A stretch of DNA of 55,897 nt from Verrucomicrobiales bacterium (lineage in GTDB: Bacteria > Verrucomicrobiota > Verrucomicrobiia > Limisphaerales > CAIMTB01), in the NCBI GenBank assembly GCA_016795425.1, contig JAEUHG010000122.1, forward strand, positions 1 to 55,897, read 5' to 3'. The notes beneath the pieces were generated by a model that saw nothing but the letters and a program-made list of their open reading frames with translations, did no database searches and had not been told where the DNA came from. Positions 36,138 to 44,414 of the stretch are shown here, piece by piece. The position numbers and the translations under genes are program-made. How positions within the stretch are numbered: position 1 is the first letter of the stretch; the number at the start of each line of letters is the position of its first letter.

Positions 36138-36521
36138 ATGGAATCCACGGTGAGCATCTCGGAATCGGAGTGGGAAGTGATGATGTTGGTGTGGTCCACG
36201 TCACCCGTCGCCGCCGCCGATCTGATCGATCAACTGAATCGCAAACGAGGCTGGGCGGCGCGCACCACCCGAACACTCCTGGAACGTCTCGTCGCCAAGG
36301 GCGCACTGACGTACGAGCAGGACGGCAAGCGCTACCTCTACCGCCCCGCCGTCACCATGGCCGACTGCGTGCGACGCGAGAGTCGCAGTTTCCTGGACCG
36401 TGTCTTTGGCGGAAAACCAGGCGCCATGCTGGTCCATCTGGTGAAGGAAACCCCGCTCACCGCCGATGAAATCGCCGACCTGCGACGACTGTTGAAGCAA
36501 AAGGAAAAGGAGAAGGAGTGA
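36138..36521 (+). CDS. BlaI/MecI/CopY-family transcriptional repressor
   Basis: 127 residues, normal length. Winged-helix DNA-binding domain: ISESEWEVMMLVWSTSPVAA, then DLIDQLNRKRGWAARTTRTL as recognition region and LVAKGALTYEQDGKRYLYRP as wing. The C-terminal helix (TPLTADEIADLRRLLKQK) is the usual dimerisation element. In the Bla/Mec systems the membrane peptidase partner triggers cleavage of the repressor. Here the partner gene (M56 peptidase) begins 3 nt after the stop. Two dyad operators precede the start. The regulated signal need not be a beta-lactam; this pair type is abundant in bacteria without beta-lactamase targets. Confidence 0.92.
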   Translation: MESTVSISESEWEVMMLVWSTSPVAAADLIDQLNRKRGWAARTTRTLLERLVAKGALTYEQDGKRYLYRPAVTMADCVRRESRSFLDRVFGGKPGAMLVHLVKETPLTADEIADLRRLLKQKEKEKE

Positions 36522-36524
36522 TCC

Positions 36525-39500
36525 ATGAACCTGTTCGCGCTTCCCGATCCTGGCTTTCTGGCATGGCTGCTCCGCGCTTCCTGGCAGGCGGCTGTCCTGG
36601 CGGGGTTGATCCTGTTGGTGCAGACCCTTCTGGGGAAGCGGTTGACCCCCGCCTGGCGGTATCGCTTGTGGATGCTTGTGGTCGTGCGCCTGGTGTTGCC
36701 GTTCCAGGCGCCCAGCCCGAGCAGCGTTCACAATCTGGTCCGGCTCACCACGCGATCCGCCGCCTCCGAAGCCGTCCCACCCCTGGTCGTTCCCGCCCCA
36801 TCCATCGTGGTGACGCCGCTCGCCTCCTTCGCCAATGGGGAGGGGCGGGCCGCCTCGCGTGAGCCGAGCGGATCGCGCGCCGGGCCGGATTCCGACCGCG
36901 CGACCTCCTTCGCTGCGAAACCCGGGTTGCCGATGTCGGAACCTTCGGTTGCCGCTCCTCGTGACGGCCGTTTTCTCGCGCCGTGGCTGGCGTGGATCTG
37001 GCTGGCGGGTGCCTTGGTGTTGGGAATTCGGATTGCGATTCAGAACCTGCGCTTTGCCTGGCGACTGCGACGGGATGGGACGTCCGTCTCTGACTCGGTG
37101 GCGGAACGGTTGGAAACGTGTCGGAAGGTTCTTGGTGTTCGAACGCCCATTCGCACGCTCGAGACCGACCACGTGCAGAGTCCGGCGGTTTACGGACTGT
37201 TTCGTCCGATGCTCCTGCTTCCCCGTGGTCTGGCGGCGGAGTTCTCTCCGGACCAATTGCGATTCGTGCTGCTGCACGAAGTGGCGCATGTGAAGCGGGG
37301 CGACACGGTGATGACCTGGGTGATGGCGGTGCTGCAGGTGCTGCACTGGTTCAACCCGGTGGTCTGGCTGGCCTTCGCCCGCATGCGGGTGGACCGCGAA
37401 CTGGCCTGCGACGCCCTGGTGTTGAGCTGCGGTCGTGACGAGGAGACCGCCGGTTACGGCGAGACCATCCTGCGCTTGTTGGAAGTGATGAACCGCGGCC
37501 ACGCCATGCCGGGGTTGGTCGGCATTCTGGAGGACAAACAACAGATCCGGGAACGCATCCGAGGCATCGCCAGCTTCCGGCGTCCGGGTCGTGCTTCGGC
37601 TTCAGCGCTGCTTGTGTTGTTGGTGCTGGGTTGGGTGGGGCTAACGGACGCGGCTTCGACCTCGAAGCCCTTGCCCCGGGTCGTTCCCTTGCCTCTGACG
37701 AACCTGCTGGTGCAGGCCGAGAATCGCGCCTGGTTCCAGGAGCCGGCATGGAGGGCGCAGCCGCGGGGCTCGAACGTCTTCGGGGGCATCGAGTTTCATC
37801 TGGATGGAATCATCCGACTGCTGGGCGCCTTCCCGGAAAGCGAGGCCAAAACCCATCGGGACCGCGTCGTCGTGCCGCTGGTGACGACTAATGGATCCGG
37901 TCCCAAGGCAGTTGTGGTTCAGCACGGAACCAACGTGGGCGCTCTCCACTTCATTGGCGCCACCGCCTACGACGCTCCGCTGGAGACCAAGATCGCCGAG
38001 GTGGTGTGGCGGTACACCGACGGTTCCTTCAAGCGGACCCCCATTCAGTACGGCGTTCAGGTGCGCGATGGGTGGCGGAGACGGTTCGAGCAGCCAGCCC
38101 GGGTTCTGAGTCCGTACGCCAAGGTGGTGTGGCGGGGAACCCATCCGGACGCCGCACGCGACGGCAGGACCTTGCGATTGTACCGGTTCTCGCTCGCCAA
38201 TCCCGAACCCCAACGCTCCATCCGCCAGTTGGAACTGGTGAGTGCCCGGGCCCGGGCAGCGCTCATCGTGCTCGCCATGACCCTGGATCCGCTGAAACCC
38301 GGCGAACGTCCGGACAACACGGCGGACCTGGAGGAAATCGATCCGGAACCGAACGGCCACCTGTGGGTCACCGTCCAGAATGCACAGAGTCATCCGCTCG
38401 CCGGCGTTCAGATCCGTGTTCGGGTCAAAGCCGCCGGTGAATCCGATCCCGGCATCGCATTGACGAATGTCTTCACCACCGACGCCCAAGGTCTCGCTGA
38501 TGTGGTGTGGCCGACCGAGGGCACGGAGCGGTTGCAGATCCACCTCTCCAAACCGGAGTTCAGCGCACGGACCATGGTTTGGGACCGTAAGACAGGGGAC
38601 ATCATTCCCACCACGCACACCGTGCAGATGCGCGGCGCGCTGAAGATCGGCGGAACCGTGGTCGATCCGGACGGCAACCCCATCGCAGGCGCCAACGTGG
38701 TTCTCAGTCGTTACTGGATGGGTGGCGAGCGCCGCCTCGCGAAAGGCGATGACGTTGATTTTGAACGGCAGGAGCACACCACTGGCGCCGATGGCCGGTG
38801 GTCGGCAGGCAGCGTGCCGCCCGAAATCCTGACCCGCATCAGCGTCAGCGCGAAGCACCCGGACTTCCTGAATGCCCGCGTGATCGGCGATCCGACGCGG
38901 GAAACGCTCGAACAGCTCACCAACCACACCCATGTGTTGACCCTGCTCCGGGGTCTGGAAGCCCGGGGCCAGGTGGTGAACGAACAGGATCAACCGATCG
39001 CGGACGCCACCGTTTGGTTGGGGGGGCGGGATACGGCGGAACGTCAGCAAACGAAGACCGACGCCGACGGCCGCTTCACTTTCCGCAACGTGAAGGAAGA
39101 AAGGACGTTGTTCAGCGCTTTGGCGCGGTCGTACGCGCCGGCGGACCAGTATCAGAAGGTTCGGGCAGACATGCCGGACGTGATGTTCCGCCTCGCCCCC
39201 GGCACGGTCGTGCGGGGACGCGTGGAGAATGCCCGGGGAGAACCGTTGCCGGGAGCCCGGGTTCAGCTGGAAGGCGGCGATAGCATCGGGCGCACCTACG
39301 AATTCGGCGCCCGAACCGACGACGACGGGCGCTTCGAGTGGGACGGAGCTCCCAAGGAAACGATGCAATTCTACCTGTACGCCCCAGGCTACGAGCAGAA
39401 GCGCAACCACCCGATTCCACCCGATCAGGACAACGTGATCGTGCTTCGAACGAAGCGGCGCGTGTTGGGGCAGGTGGTGGATGCCGAAAGCGGAGCGCCT

Positions 39501-40721
39501 TTGACCCGGTTCCGATTGGGGTCGGGTCGGACGTTGCCAGGGTTCAGGTTGCCCGGAATGAGCGATTCGTTCCTGGCGGACTATCCCGGGTTGAACGACT
39601 ACACCGCCGCCGATGGCCGTTTCGAGCTCGAGTTGAGTGAAGAGGAAACCAACGCGATCCAAGCCGAGGCGGAGGATCACGCGACCACCATCGAACACCT
39701 CCCTGCGGCGCAGGACGATGTGGTGAACCTCACCGTCCGGATGAAGCCAAGCAACGGTCTCCGCGCGCGCGTCGTGGATGCGACGGGAAGACCGGTGGGT
39801 GGAGTCAGCGTGACCGTGGTCGGGGGTGTGGCGGATGCCCAGACCATGCACCAGGCGGCGCAGTTCAAAGCCGGTCGGTTCTCGGTGCAATGGCGCGAGG
39901 GGGTGGTGACAACCACGGACGACGGCTCGTTCTCACTGCTGTCACCGCCGTTGGCCGGCTGGGTGCATGCGGCGAACGAAACCGGCTTTGCTTCCCTGCC
40001 GCTGGAGGCGGTTCGATCGACCGGACAACTGGTGCTCCAGCCCTACGGTCGCATCGAAGGAACCCTGACGGTTCTCGGACAACCCCTGGCCGGGGAAGAG
40101 TTCCTGCTGGGATTGTCGCCCATGGGACTTCAGGCCGATTTTAATCTCCACCGTGTGACAACCGATGCCCAAGGACGATTCGTCCTCGAACAAGTGCCAC
40201 CCGGAAACGTGACGGTGGTTCGACTCATCAAAACCACCCCCACCTCTTGGACCCACGGCCAGCAAACTCCCGTCCAGGTCGAACCGGGCCAGACCGCCCG
40301 AATCGCGGTGGGCAAAGCCGGTGCGGTGGTGCAGGGGCGGGCACGATTGGAGAATCCGCCGACCGGCGAGGAATGGATCCTGAATGGCTCCCTTCAGACC
40401 CGTGGACCCAAGATTCCCGCATCGTTCCAGTCGCAGGCCGAAGCCGAGGCGTTCTTTGCCACTCCGGAGTGGGTCGAGCACCAGAAGACCCAGAAGCATT
40501 ACCCGGTAAAGGTCGCCGCCGATGGGTCCCTGCTGCTGGATTCGGTGGTTCCCGGCACCTACACCCTGACGGTCAACGCGGAGGTGCCGGGTGATCAGCC
40601 GTGGAACACCAAGACCATCGCGACCGGCGTGACCGAAGTCACCGTCCCGGCCGAATCGGACCCGCTCGTGCCGGTCCAGGTGAACGAACTGGTGGTGAAA
40701 CCGATTCCCCCGGCGAAATGA
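36525..40721 (+). CDS. BlaR1-like M56 membrane metallopeptidase with carboxypeptidase-regulatory-like domains
   Basis: 1,398 residues; AAGGAG lies 6 nt before ATG, inside the repressor gene end. The N-terminal ~360 residues are an M56 domain: hydrophobic helices, then HEVAHVKRGD (His251, Glu252, His255) and RELACDALVL with a second zinc ligand region, followed by a further membrane helix (SALLVLLVLGWVGLTDA). In BlaR1 this part cleaves the repressor. Instead of the penicillin-binding sensor domain, the rest (about 380-1390) is a long extracytoplasmic region with at least six carboxypeptidase-regulatory-like/Ig-like units (GTVVDPDGNPIAGANVVL, GQVVNEQDQPIADATVWL, GRVENARGEPLPGARVQL, ARVVDATGRPVGGVSVTV). 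These usually bind glycans or proteins. Ligand unknown. Confidence 0.88.
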   Translation: MNLFALPDPGFLAWLLRASWQAAVLAGLILLVQTLLGKRLTPAWRYRLWMLVVVRLVLPFQAPSPSSVHNLVRLTTRSAASEAVPPLVVPAPSIVVTPLASFANGEGRAASREPSGSRAGPDSDRATSFAAKPGLPMSEPSVAAPRDGRFLAPWLAWIWLAGALVLGIRIAIQNLRFAWRLRRDGTSVSDSVAERLETCRKVLGVRTPIRTLETDHVQSPAVYGLFRPMLLLPRGLAAEFSPDQLRFVLLHEVAHVKRGDTVMTWVMAVLQVLHWFNPVVWLAFARMRVDRELACDALVLSCGRDEETAGYGETILRLLEVMNRGHAMPGLVGILEDKQQIRERIRGIASFRRPGRASASALLVLLVLGWVGLTDAASTSKPLPRVVPLPLTNLLVQAENRAWFQEPAWRAQPRGSNVFGGIEFHLDGIIRLLGAFPESEAKTHRDRVVVPLVTTNGSGPKAVVVQHGTNVGALHFIGATAYDAPLETKIAEVVWRYTDGSFKRTPIQYGVQVRDGWRRRFEQPARVLSPYAKVVWRGTHPDAARDGRTLRLYRFSLANPEPQRSIRQLELVSARARAALIVLAMTLDPLKPGERPDNTADLEEIDPEPNGHLWVTVQNAQSHPLAGVQIRVRVKAAGESDPGIALTNVFTTDAQGLADVVWPTEGTERLQIHLSKPEFSARTMVWDRKTGDIIPTTHTVQMRGALKIGGTVVDPDGNPIAGANVVLSRYWMGGERRLAKGDDVDFERQEHTTGADGRWSAGSVPPEILTRISVSAKHPDFLNARVIGDPTRETLEQLTNHTHVLTLLRGLEARGQVVNEQDQPIADATVWLGGRDTAERQQTKTDADGRFTFRNVKEERTLFSALARSYAPADQYQKVRADMPDVMFRLAPGTVVRGRVENARGEPLPGARVQLEGGDSIGRTYEFGARTDDDGRFEWDGAPKETMQFYLYAPGYEQKRNHPIPPDQDNVIVLRTKRRVLGQVVDAESGAPLTRFRLGSGRTLPGFRLPGMSDSFLADYPGLNDYTAADGRFELELSEEETNAIQAEAEDHATTIEHLPAAQDDVVNLTVRMKPSNGLRARVVDATGRPVGGVSVTVVGGVADAQTMHQAAQFKAGRFSVQWREGVVTTTDDGSFSLLSPPLAGWVHAANETGFASLPLEAVRSTGQLVLQPYGRIEGTLTVLGQPLAGEEFLLGLSPMGLQADFNLHRVTTDAQGRFVLEQVPPGNVTVVRLIKTTPTSWTHGQQTPVQVEPGQTARIAVGKAGAVVQGRARLENPPTGEEWILNGSLQTRGPKIPASFQSQAEAEAFFATPEWVEHQKTQKHYPVKVAADGSLLLDSVVPGTYTLTVNAEVPGDQPWNTKTIATGVTEVTVPAESDPLVPVQVNELVVKPIPPAK

Positions 40722-40799
40722 GCTCGGGATAGGTCGGATGGGTTGGTTCCGTAGCAGAGGGCCTCCCTAAACCGATCGCCCCTCGACATCGCTTAGCTG

Positions 40800-41006
40800 G
40801 GGCGCATCTCCGAGTTGTCGAGTGGGCGGCACCACCGTTCCGGCCGGGAATCGCCGTGCTGGGAAAGCGGCAGGGGACTGCCGCAGTCCACGACGCTTCG
40901 CGCCAGTTCGCACCCTGGGGCCAGGCCAACGCTGGTCGTCGTGGAGTGCGAGAGTCCTCTCCCGCTATTTCAACGGAAATCGCCCCGACAACTCGGAGAT
41001 GCGCCC
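40800..41006. mobile_element. 207-bp MITE-like element with 21-bp terminal inverted repeats
   Basis: Bases 40800-40820 (beginning GGGCGCATCTCC) are the exact reverse complement of 40986-41006. The element is flanked by GCTTAGCTG (40791-40799) and GCTTGGCTG (41007-41015), an 8-of-9 direct repeat that looks like a 9-bp target duplication. Inside are a 7-bp hairpin with a GGGA loop (40867-40884) and a second near-perfect inverted repeat (40883-40895 with 40937-40949, 12 of 13). No open frame of interest lies inside, so it would be non-autonomous. Confidence 0.75.
40867..40884. repeat. Hairpin inside the MITE-like element
   Basis: GCGGCAG (40867-40873), loop GGGA, CTGCCGC (40878-40884). A perfect 7-bp stem with a GNRA-type loop if transcribed. 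Confidence 0.6.
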
Positions 41007-41015
41007 GCTTGGCTG

Positions 41016-41442
41016 CGTTCCCCGGTGACAATCTCGATGAACTATTGTTGAATGAGCCACCGGTTTGGTTGGACTTGGAAAGGCCCATGCGGGCCTCGTT
41101 CCAGGAACCCGAACTCATACTGGAAGTGCGGTGATGCGGGGAAGCCTGCGCCAAAAGATGGCGGGGCAAAGGCGTGGATGACTTCGGGGACGGTAGTGAC
41201 TTCGCCTCGAGCGAGCGCCTCGCGGGGCAGGACATGAATCGGCGGAAAACCATTCCCTACAGAATGCAAGCCGTGGAAGGTCGGAAGGACAAATTCGAAG
41301 AGAGCTACGCCCTCGCCCCCTTCGACTTTCTCCCGGTCCCGAAGCGCTTCTACCGGCTGTGCATTCCACCGTCCGCGGTGCCGGGGCTACACCGGTAAGC
41401 GACTCATGGTGGCTGGCGCTCGATCGGGTTGAAGGTTCGACG
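41016..41442. other. Region before sigma factor 4
   Basis: No gene I can support. A plus frame ending at 41134 and another at 41174-41398 have mixed composition but no recognisable domain or ribosome-binding site. The promoter of module 4 must be here or further left; no convincing boxes were found. Confidence 0.4.
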
Positions 41443-42201
41443 ATGTTTCCCGGGGCACACGACGATTTGCCGAAGGGCGGGACGGATTCGCGCCCGGACT
41501 TCCCCACGACGCAGTGGACCCTGGTGATGCGAGTGCGTCACGGAGGCGAGGTCCGCAGGCTGGCATTGCAGGAACTCTGCACCCTCTATTGGTACCCCAT
41601 TTACGTGTTCTTGCGTCGCCAAGGGTATTCGCCCCATCACGCTGAGGACCTGACGCAGGGCTTCTTCGTCAAGCTTCTCAACGACGAGAGCCTGGCCGCG
41701 GCGGATGAGGCCAAGGGGCGCCTTCGCACCTTTTTACTGCAACATCTCAAGCGGCACTTGGCCGACCAAAGGCGCTTCGACGGCGCGCTGAAGCGCGGGG
41801 GCGCGATCCAGACCATCTCTTTCGAAGAGTCCAATGCGGAGGAGCGTTACGCGCGTGAACCCTTGGATCTGCGCGATCCGGAACGTCTCTTCAGTCAAGC
41901 CTGGGCCCGGGAGTTGATCGGTGGGGTGCGGGAGAAGCTGCGGGCCGACTTCGATGATGCCAAGCGTCCGGAGGCATTTGAGGTGCTCCTGCCGTTCCTG
42001 CTGCTCGAGGACGAGCCGCCGTCGTATCGGGAGGTCGCCGTGCGCTTGCGGGCCACTGAGGTTTCGGTGCGCTTGATGGTCCATCGGCTGCGCGTGAAAT
42101 TCCGCTCCCTTCTGCGCGAGGAAGTGGCGCGAACGGCCGGGTCCACCGCCGATATCGATGCCGAGCTCGACTGGCTGAAATCCGTCCTTTGCCAGCCATG
42201 A
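41443..42201 (+). CDS. ECF-type RNA polymerase sigma factor (module 4)
   Basis: 252 residues from ATG 41443, preceded by GAAGG at 7 nt. DFPTTQWTLVMRV is a variant of the shared TTHWSxV motif. Region 2: YWYPIYVFLRRQGYSPHHAE then DLTQGFFVKLL; region 4: SYREVAVRLRATEVSVRLMV. The tail RTAGSTADIDAELDWLK has Thr231 at the invariant position. It is the most divergent of the four. The stop TGA overlaps the ATG of kinase 4 (ATGA), so sigma and kinase are translationally coupled, tighter than in modules 1-3. Confidence 0.9.
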   Translation: MFPGAHDDLPKGGTDSRPDFPTTQWTLVMRVRHGGEVRRLALQELCTLYWYPIYVFLRRQGYSPHHAEDLTQGFFVKLLNDESLAAADEAKGRLRTFLLQHLKRHLADQRRFDGALKRGGAIQTISFEESNAEERYAREPLDLRDPERLFSQAWARELIGGVREKLRADFDDAKRPEAFEVLLPFLLLEDEPPSYREVAVRLRATEVSVRLMVHRLRVKFRSLLREEVARTAGSTADIDAELDWLKSVLCQP

Positions 42202-44165
42202 GTTCACCGGGACGCACCTCCACCGGAGGACATGGACGCTGGCAGCCGCCTTCGCTGGAGGAAATGCACGCCCTCCTGCCAGCGTATCGCTTTGAAGCCC
42301 TGCTCGGGCGAGGCGGGATGGGGGTCGTGTTCCGGTGCACCCAGGTTTCTCTCAGTCGTTCGGTGGCCATCAAAGTCCTCCCCAGGGAGTTATGGGGCGA
42401 CGAAGACTCCTCCTTCGCCGCGCGCTTTCGGCACGAGGCTCTCACCATGGCGAAGCTCACCCATCCCGGCATCGTCACGGTGTTCGATGCCGGGGAGGCG
42501 GGAGGCTTCCTCTACATCGTCATGGAATACGTGGACGGGACCGATGTGGCACGCCTGATTCAACAGGAAGGAAGGGTGAGTCCTGAACGGGCCACCCTTT
42601 GGCTCGCGTCGGTCTGTGAGGCCCTGGATCACGCGCACCGACACGGTGTCATTCACCGCGACATCAAGCCCGCCAACCTGCTCCTGACCCGCGACGGAAT
42701 CGTCAAGATCGCCGACTTCGGACTGGCCCGGCACCTTGATGATACGCTGGCCGGAGGGCTAACGCGGACGAACGTCGCCATTGGCACTCCCGACTTCCTG
42801 GCGCCCGAGGCTTGGACACCCGACGTGCCACTCGACGGGAGGGCGGACATTTATGCCGTCGGAGTGACGCTCTATCAGATGCTGACAGGGGAAGTTCCCC
42901 GGGGTCTGTGGGAAATGCCGAGTGTTCGCGTGGGGACGGATTCGCGATTCGACGCCATCATCGAGCGCGCGATGCAGCCGAAGCCCGAGGCGCGCTATCA
43001 GTCGTCCGCGGAAATGCGCCTGGATCTCGAACGCATTCGGACCCATCCGGCCGTGGCGGCTACGCCAAACTCAGACGTTGAGCGCCCAGGCGTCGCATCG
43101 TCATGGGGGTTCTGGACAACAGGCGCCCGACTTCCCGGAAGACTCGTCCTGGTGGGGGTCGCGTCGGTGGCGCTGGTGGCGGCCATGTGGATGCTCACCC
43201 GAGAACGCCCTCGTCAACCGGAGATATCGCTCGACAGCGAAGCCGTGGGTCCGGCGATGGCTCGTCCGGCCGCCACGGTCCGCGACGCCGCCCGATGGCT
43301 GCTTCGGGAGAACGCCCAGTTCAAGATTCTCCGGGATGGTCTGGAAGTTCCGGTGACGACGGAGAAGGATCTTCCTTCGGGTGACTTCGAGATCACTTAT
43401 CTGTGGTTCGACCGGTGGGCGTCTTCGCCGCCGCTTCGTCCACCGCCCGAGAAGGAGTTCGAGGTGCTTCAGGCGGTGAAGACCTTGCGCTATGCCTTCC
43501 TGCGCATGCCTGGCCTGACGGACTCTGCCTTCCGATTTCTGGTGGGGAATGAGGATCTGCGGACGTTGCATATTACGTGCCCCGAGGCGATCACCGACGG
43601 TGTCCTGGTCCATATTGCGGGGCTCCAGCGCCTGAAGGAACTGACCATCAGCCATTCGCCTCTTTTCACGGGACGGGGGCTGTTGCAGTGCGCCTGGCTG
43701 AAGGGTATTCGGAAACTGGACTTCCTTTATGCCAACCTGGATGAGTCGACGGTGCGATTGTTGGCCGATTGCCCGCAGCTGGAGGAACTGATTTTAGAGG
43801 GAACCTCCATCTCTCGCGAGGGCGTGCGAACGCTGTTGACGGCCCGGAGTATCGTCGCGCTCAACCTCGGGAATTGCTCGCGCCTCACCGAGGAAGACTA
43901 CGTGGAACTGCTTCCCCAGTTCCAAGGATTGCGCGAGCTGGAGGTGCCTTATGCGGCGTTTGGCGATACGGCGCTGCGGGCGATCGCGTCTCTGACCCAA
44001 CTGACAAAGCTGCGGTTGACCGGGACTAAAGTGACGGATGCCGGCTTGGCGGCGCTGGCTCCCTTGAGCCGGCTCGAACTGGTGAATCTCGCCCATACGG
44101 CCGTGACATCAGAAGGGCTCGCCGCCTTCGAGAAGGCGCATCCGCAGTGCCGGATCGAACGGTGA
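42198..44165 (+). CDS. Membrane Ser/Thr protein kinase with C-terminal leucine-rich repeats (module 4)
   Basis: 655 residues from the ATG at 42198 that overlaps the sigma stop; an ATG 9 nt earlier is less likely. The kinase domain (about 30-285) has GRGGMGVV, Lys59, HRDIKPAN (Asp155) and DFG (Asp173), intact. A membrane segment (LVLVGVASVALVAAMWML) lies near 313-331. The C-terminal part (about 435-655) is an LRR domain of the cysteine-containing/F-box type (LTDSAFRFL, LEELILEGTSISREGV, LTKLRLTGTKVTDAGLAAL). Unlike kinases 1-3 it has no zinc-ribbon and no WD40, so the sensor has been replaced while the sigma partner is kept. The giant secreted protein follows after 249 nt. Confidence 0.92.
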   Translation: MSSPGRTSTGGHGRWQPPSLEEMHALLPAYRFEALLGRGGMGVVFRCTQVSLSRSVAIKVLPRELWGDEDSSFAARFRHEALTMAKLTHPGIVTVFDAGEAGGFLYIVMEYVDGTDVARLIQQEGRVSPERATLWLASVCEALDHAHRHGVIHRDIKPANLLLTRDGIVKIADFGLARHLDDTLAGGLTRTNVAIGTPDFLAPEAWTPDVPLDGRADIYAVGVTLYQMLTGEVPRGLWEMPSVRVGTDSRFDAIIERAMQPKPEARYQSSAEMRLDLERIRTHPAVAATPNSDVERPGVASSWGFWTTGARLPGRLVLVGVASVALVAAMWMLTRERPRQPEISLDSEAVGPAMARPAATVRDAARWLLRENAQFKILRDGLEVPVTTEKDLPSGDFEITYLWFDRWASSPPLRPPPEKEFEVLQAVKTLRYAFLRMPGLTDSAFRFLVGNEDLRTLHITCPEAITDGVLVHIAGLQRLKELTISHSPLFTGRGLLQCAWLKGIRKLDFLYANLDESTVRLLADCPQLEELILEGTSISREGVRTLLTARSIVALNLGNCSRLTEEDYVELLPQFQGLRELEVPYAAFGDTALRAIASLTQLTKLRLTGTKVTDAGLAALAPLSRLELVNLAHTAVTSEGLAAFEKAHPQCRIER

Positions 44166-44199
44166 TCCGTTGAGATCCTCCGGGGCCCGGGACCCGGGA

Positions 44200-44225
44200 C
44201 CGCCCGCCCCAATTCGGACGGGCGG
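44200..44225 (+). terminator. GC-rich stem-loop after kinase 4
   Basis: CCGCCCG (44200-44206) pairs with CGGGCGG (44219-44225) around a 12-nt loop, 35 nt past the kinase stop and 190 nt before the next gene. No T-tract. It could attenuate read-through into the giant gene. Confidence 0.35.
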
Positions 44226-44414
44226 CGTCGCCACAAGGCGAGCCCACGACACGGCGTGACCGGGAGGCGAGGGGGTGGCGTGGCTGGTCCTCGAGATTCG
44301 GCTTTATCATCTTTCGAAGATTTCTTGAAACACCCGCGTCCGGATTTCGAAAGAGGTGGGATGGAACCGAACCAACCCTGAGCGCACCCCATTTCCGCTC
44401 CACCTCCACCACCC

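Noticed and set aside
39017..39026. G7 tract in the M56 peptidase gene as a phase-variation switch
   Set aside because: A single short G run in a GC-rich gene; no sign of frame heterogeneity and no second tract in the promoter.
37641..39890. 749-codon minus-strand frame opposite the M56 peptidase gene
   Set aside because: Low-complexity His/Arg/Gly composition, no domains, and complementary to a strongly supported gene.
41174..41398. 74-codon plus frame before sigma factor 4
   Set aside because: GTG start without a ribosome-binding site and no recognisable family; composition alone is not enough.
10122..42201. Search for anti-sigma factors beside the four sigma genes
   Set aside because: No zinc-binding anti-sigma (HxxxCxxC) or other small membrane anti-sigma gene was found next to any of them; the only CxxC pairs belong to the kinases.
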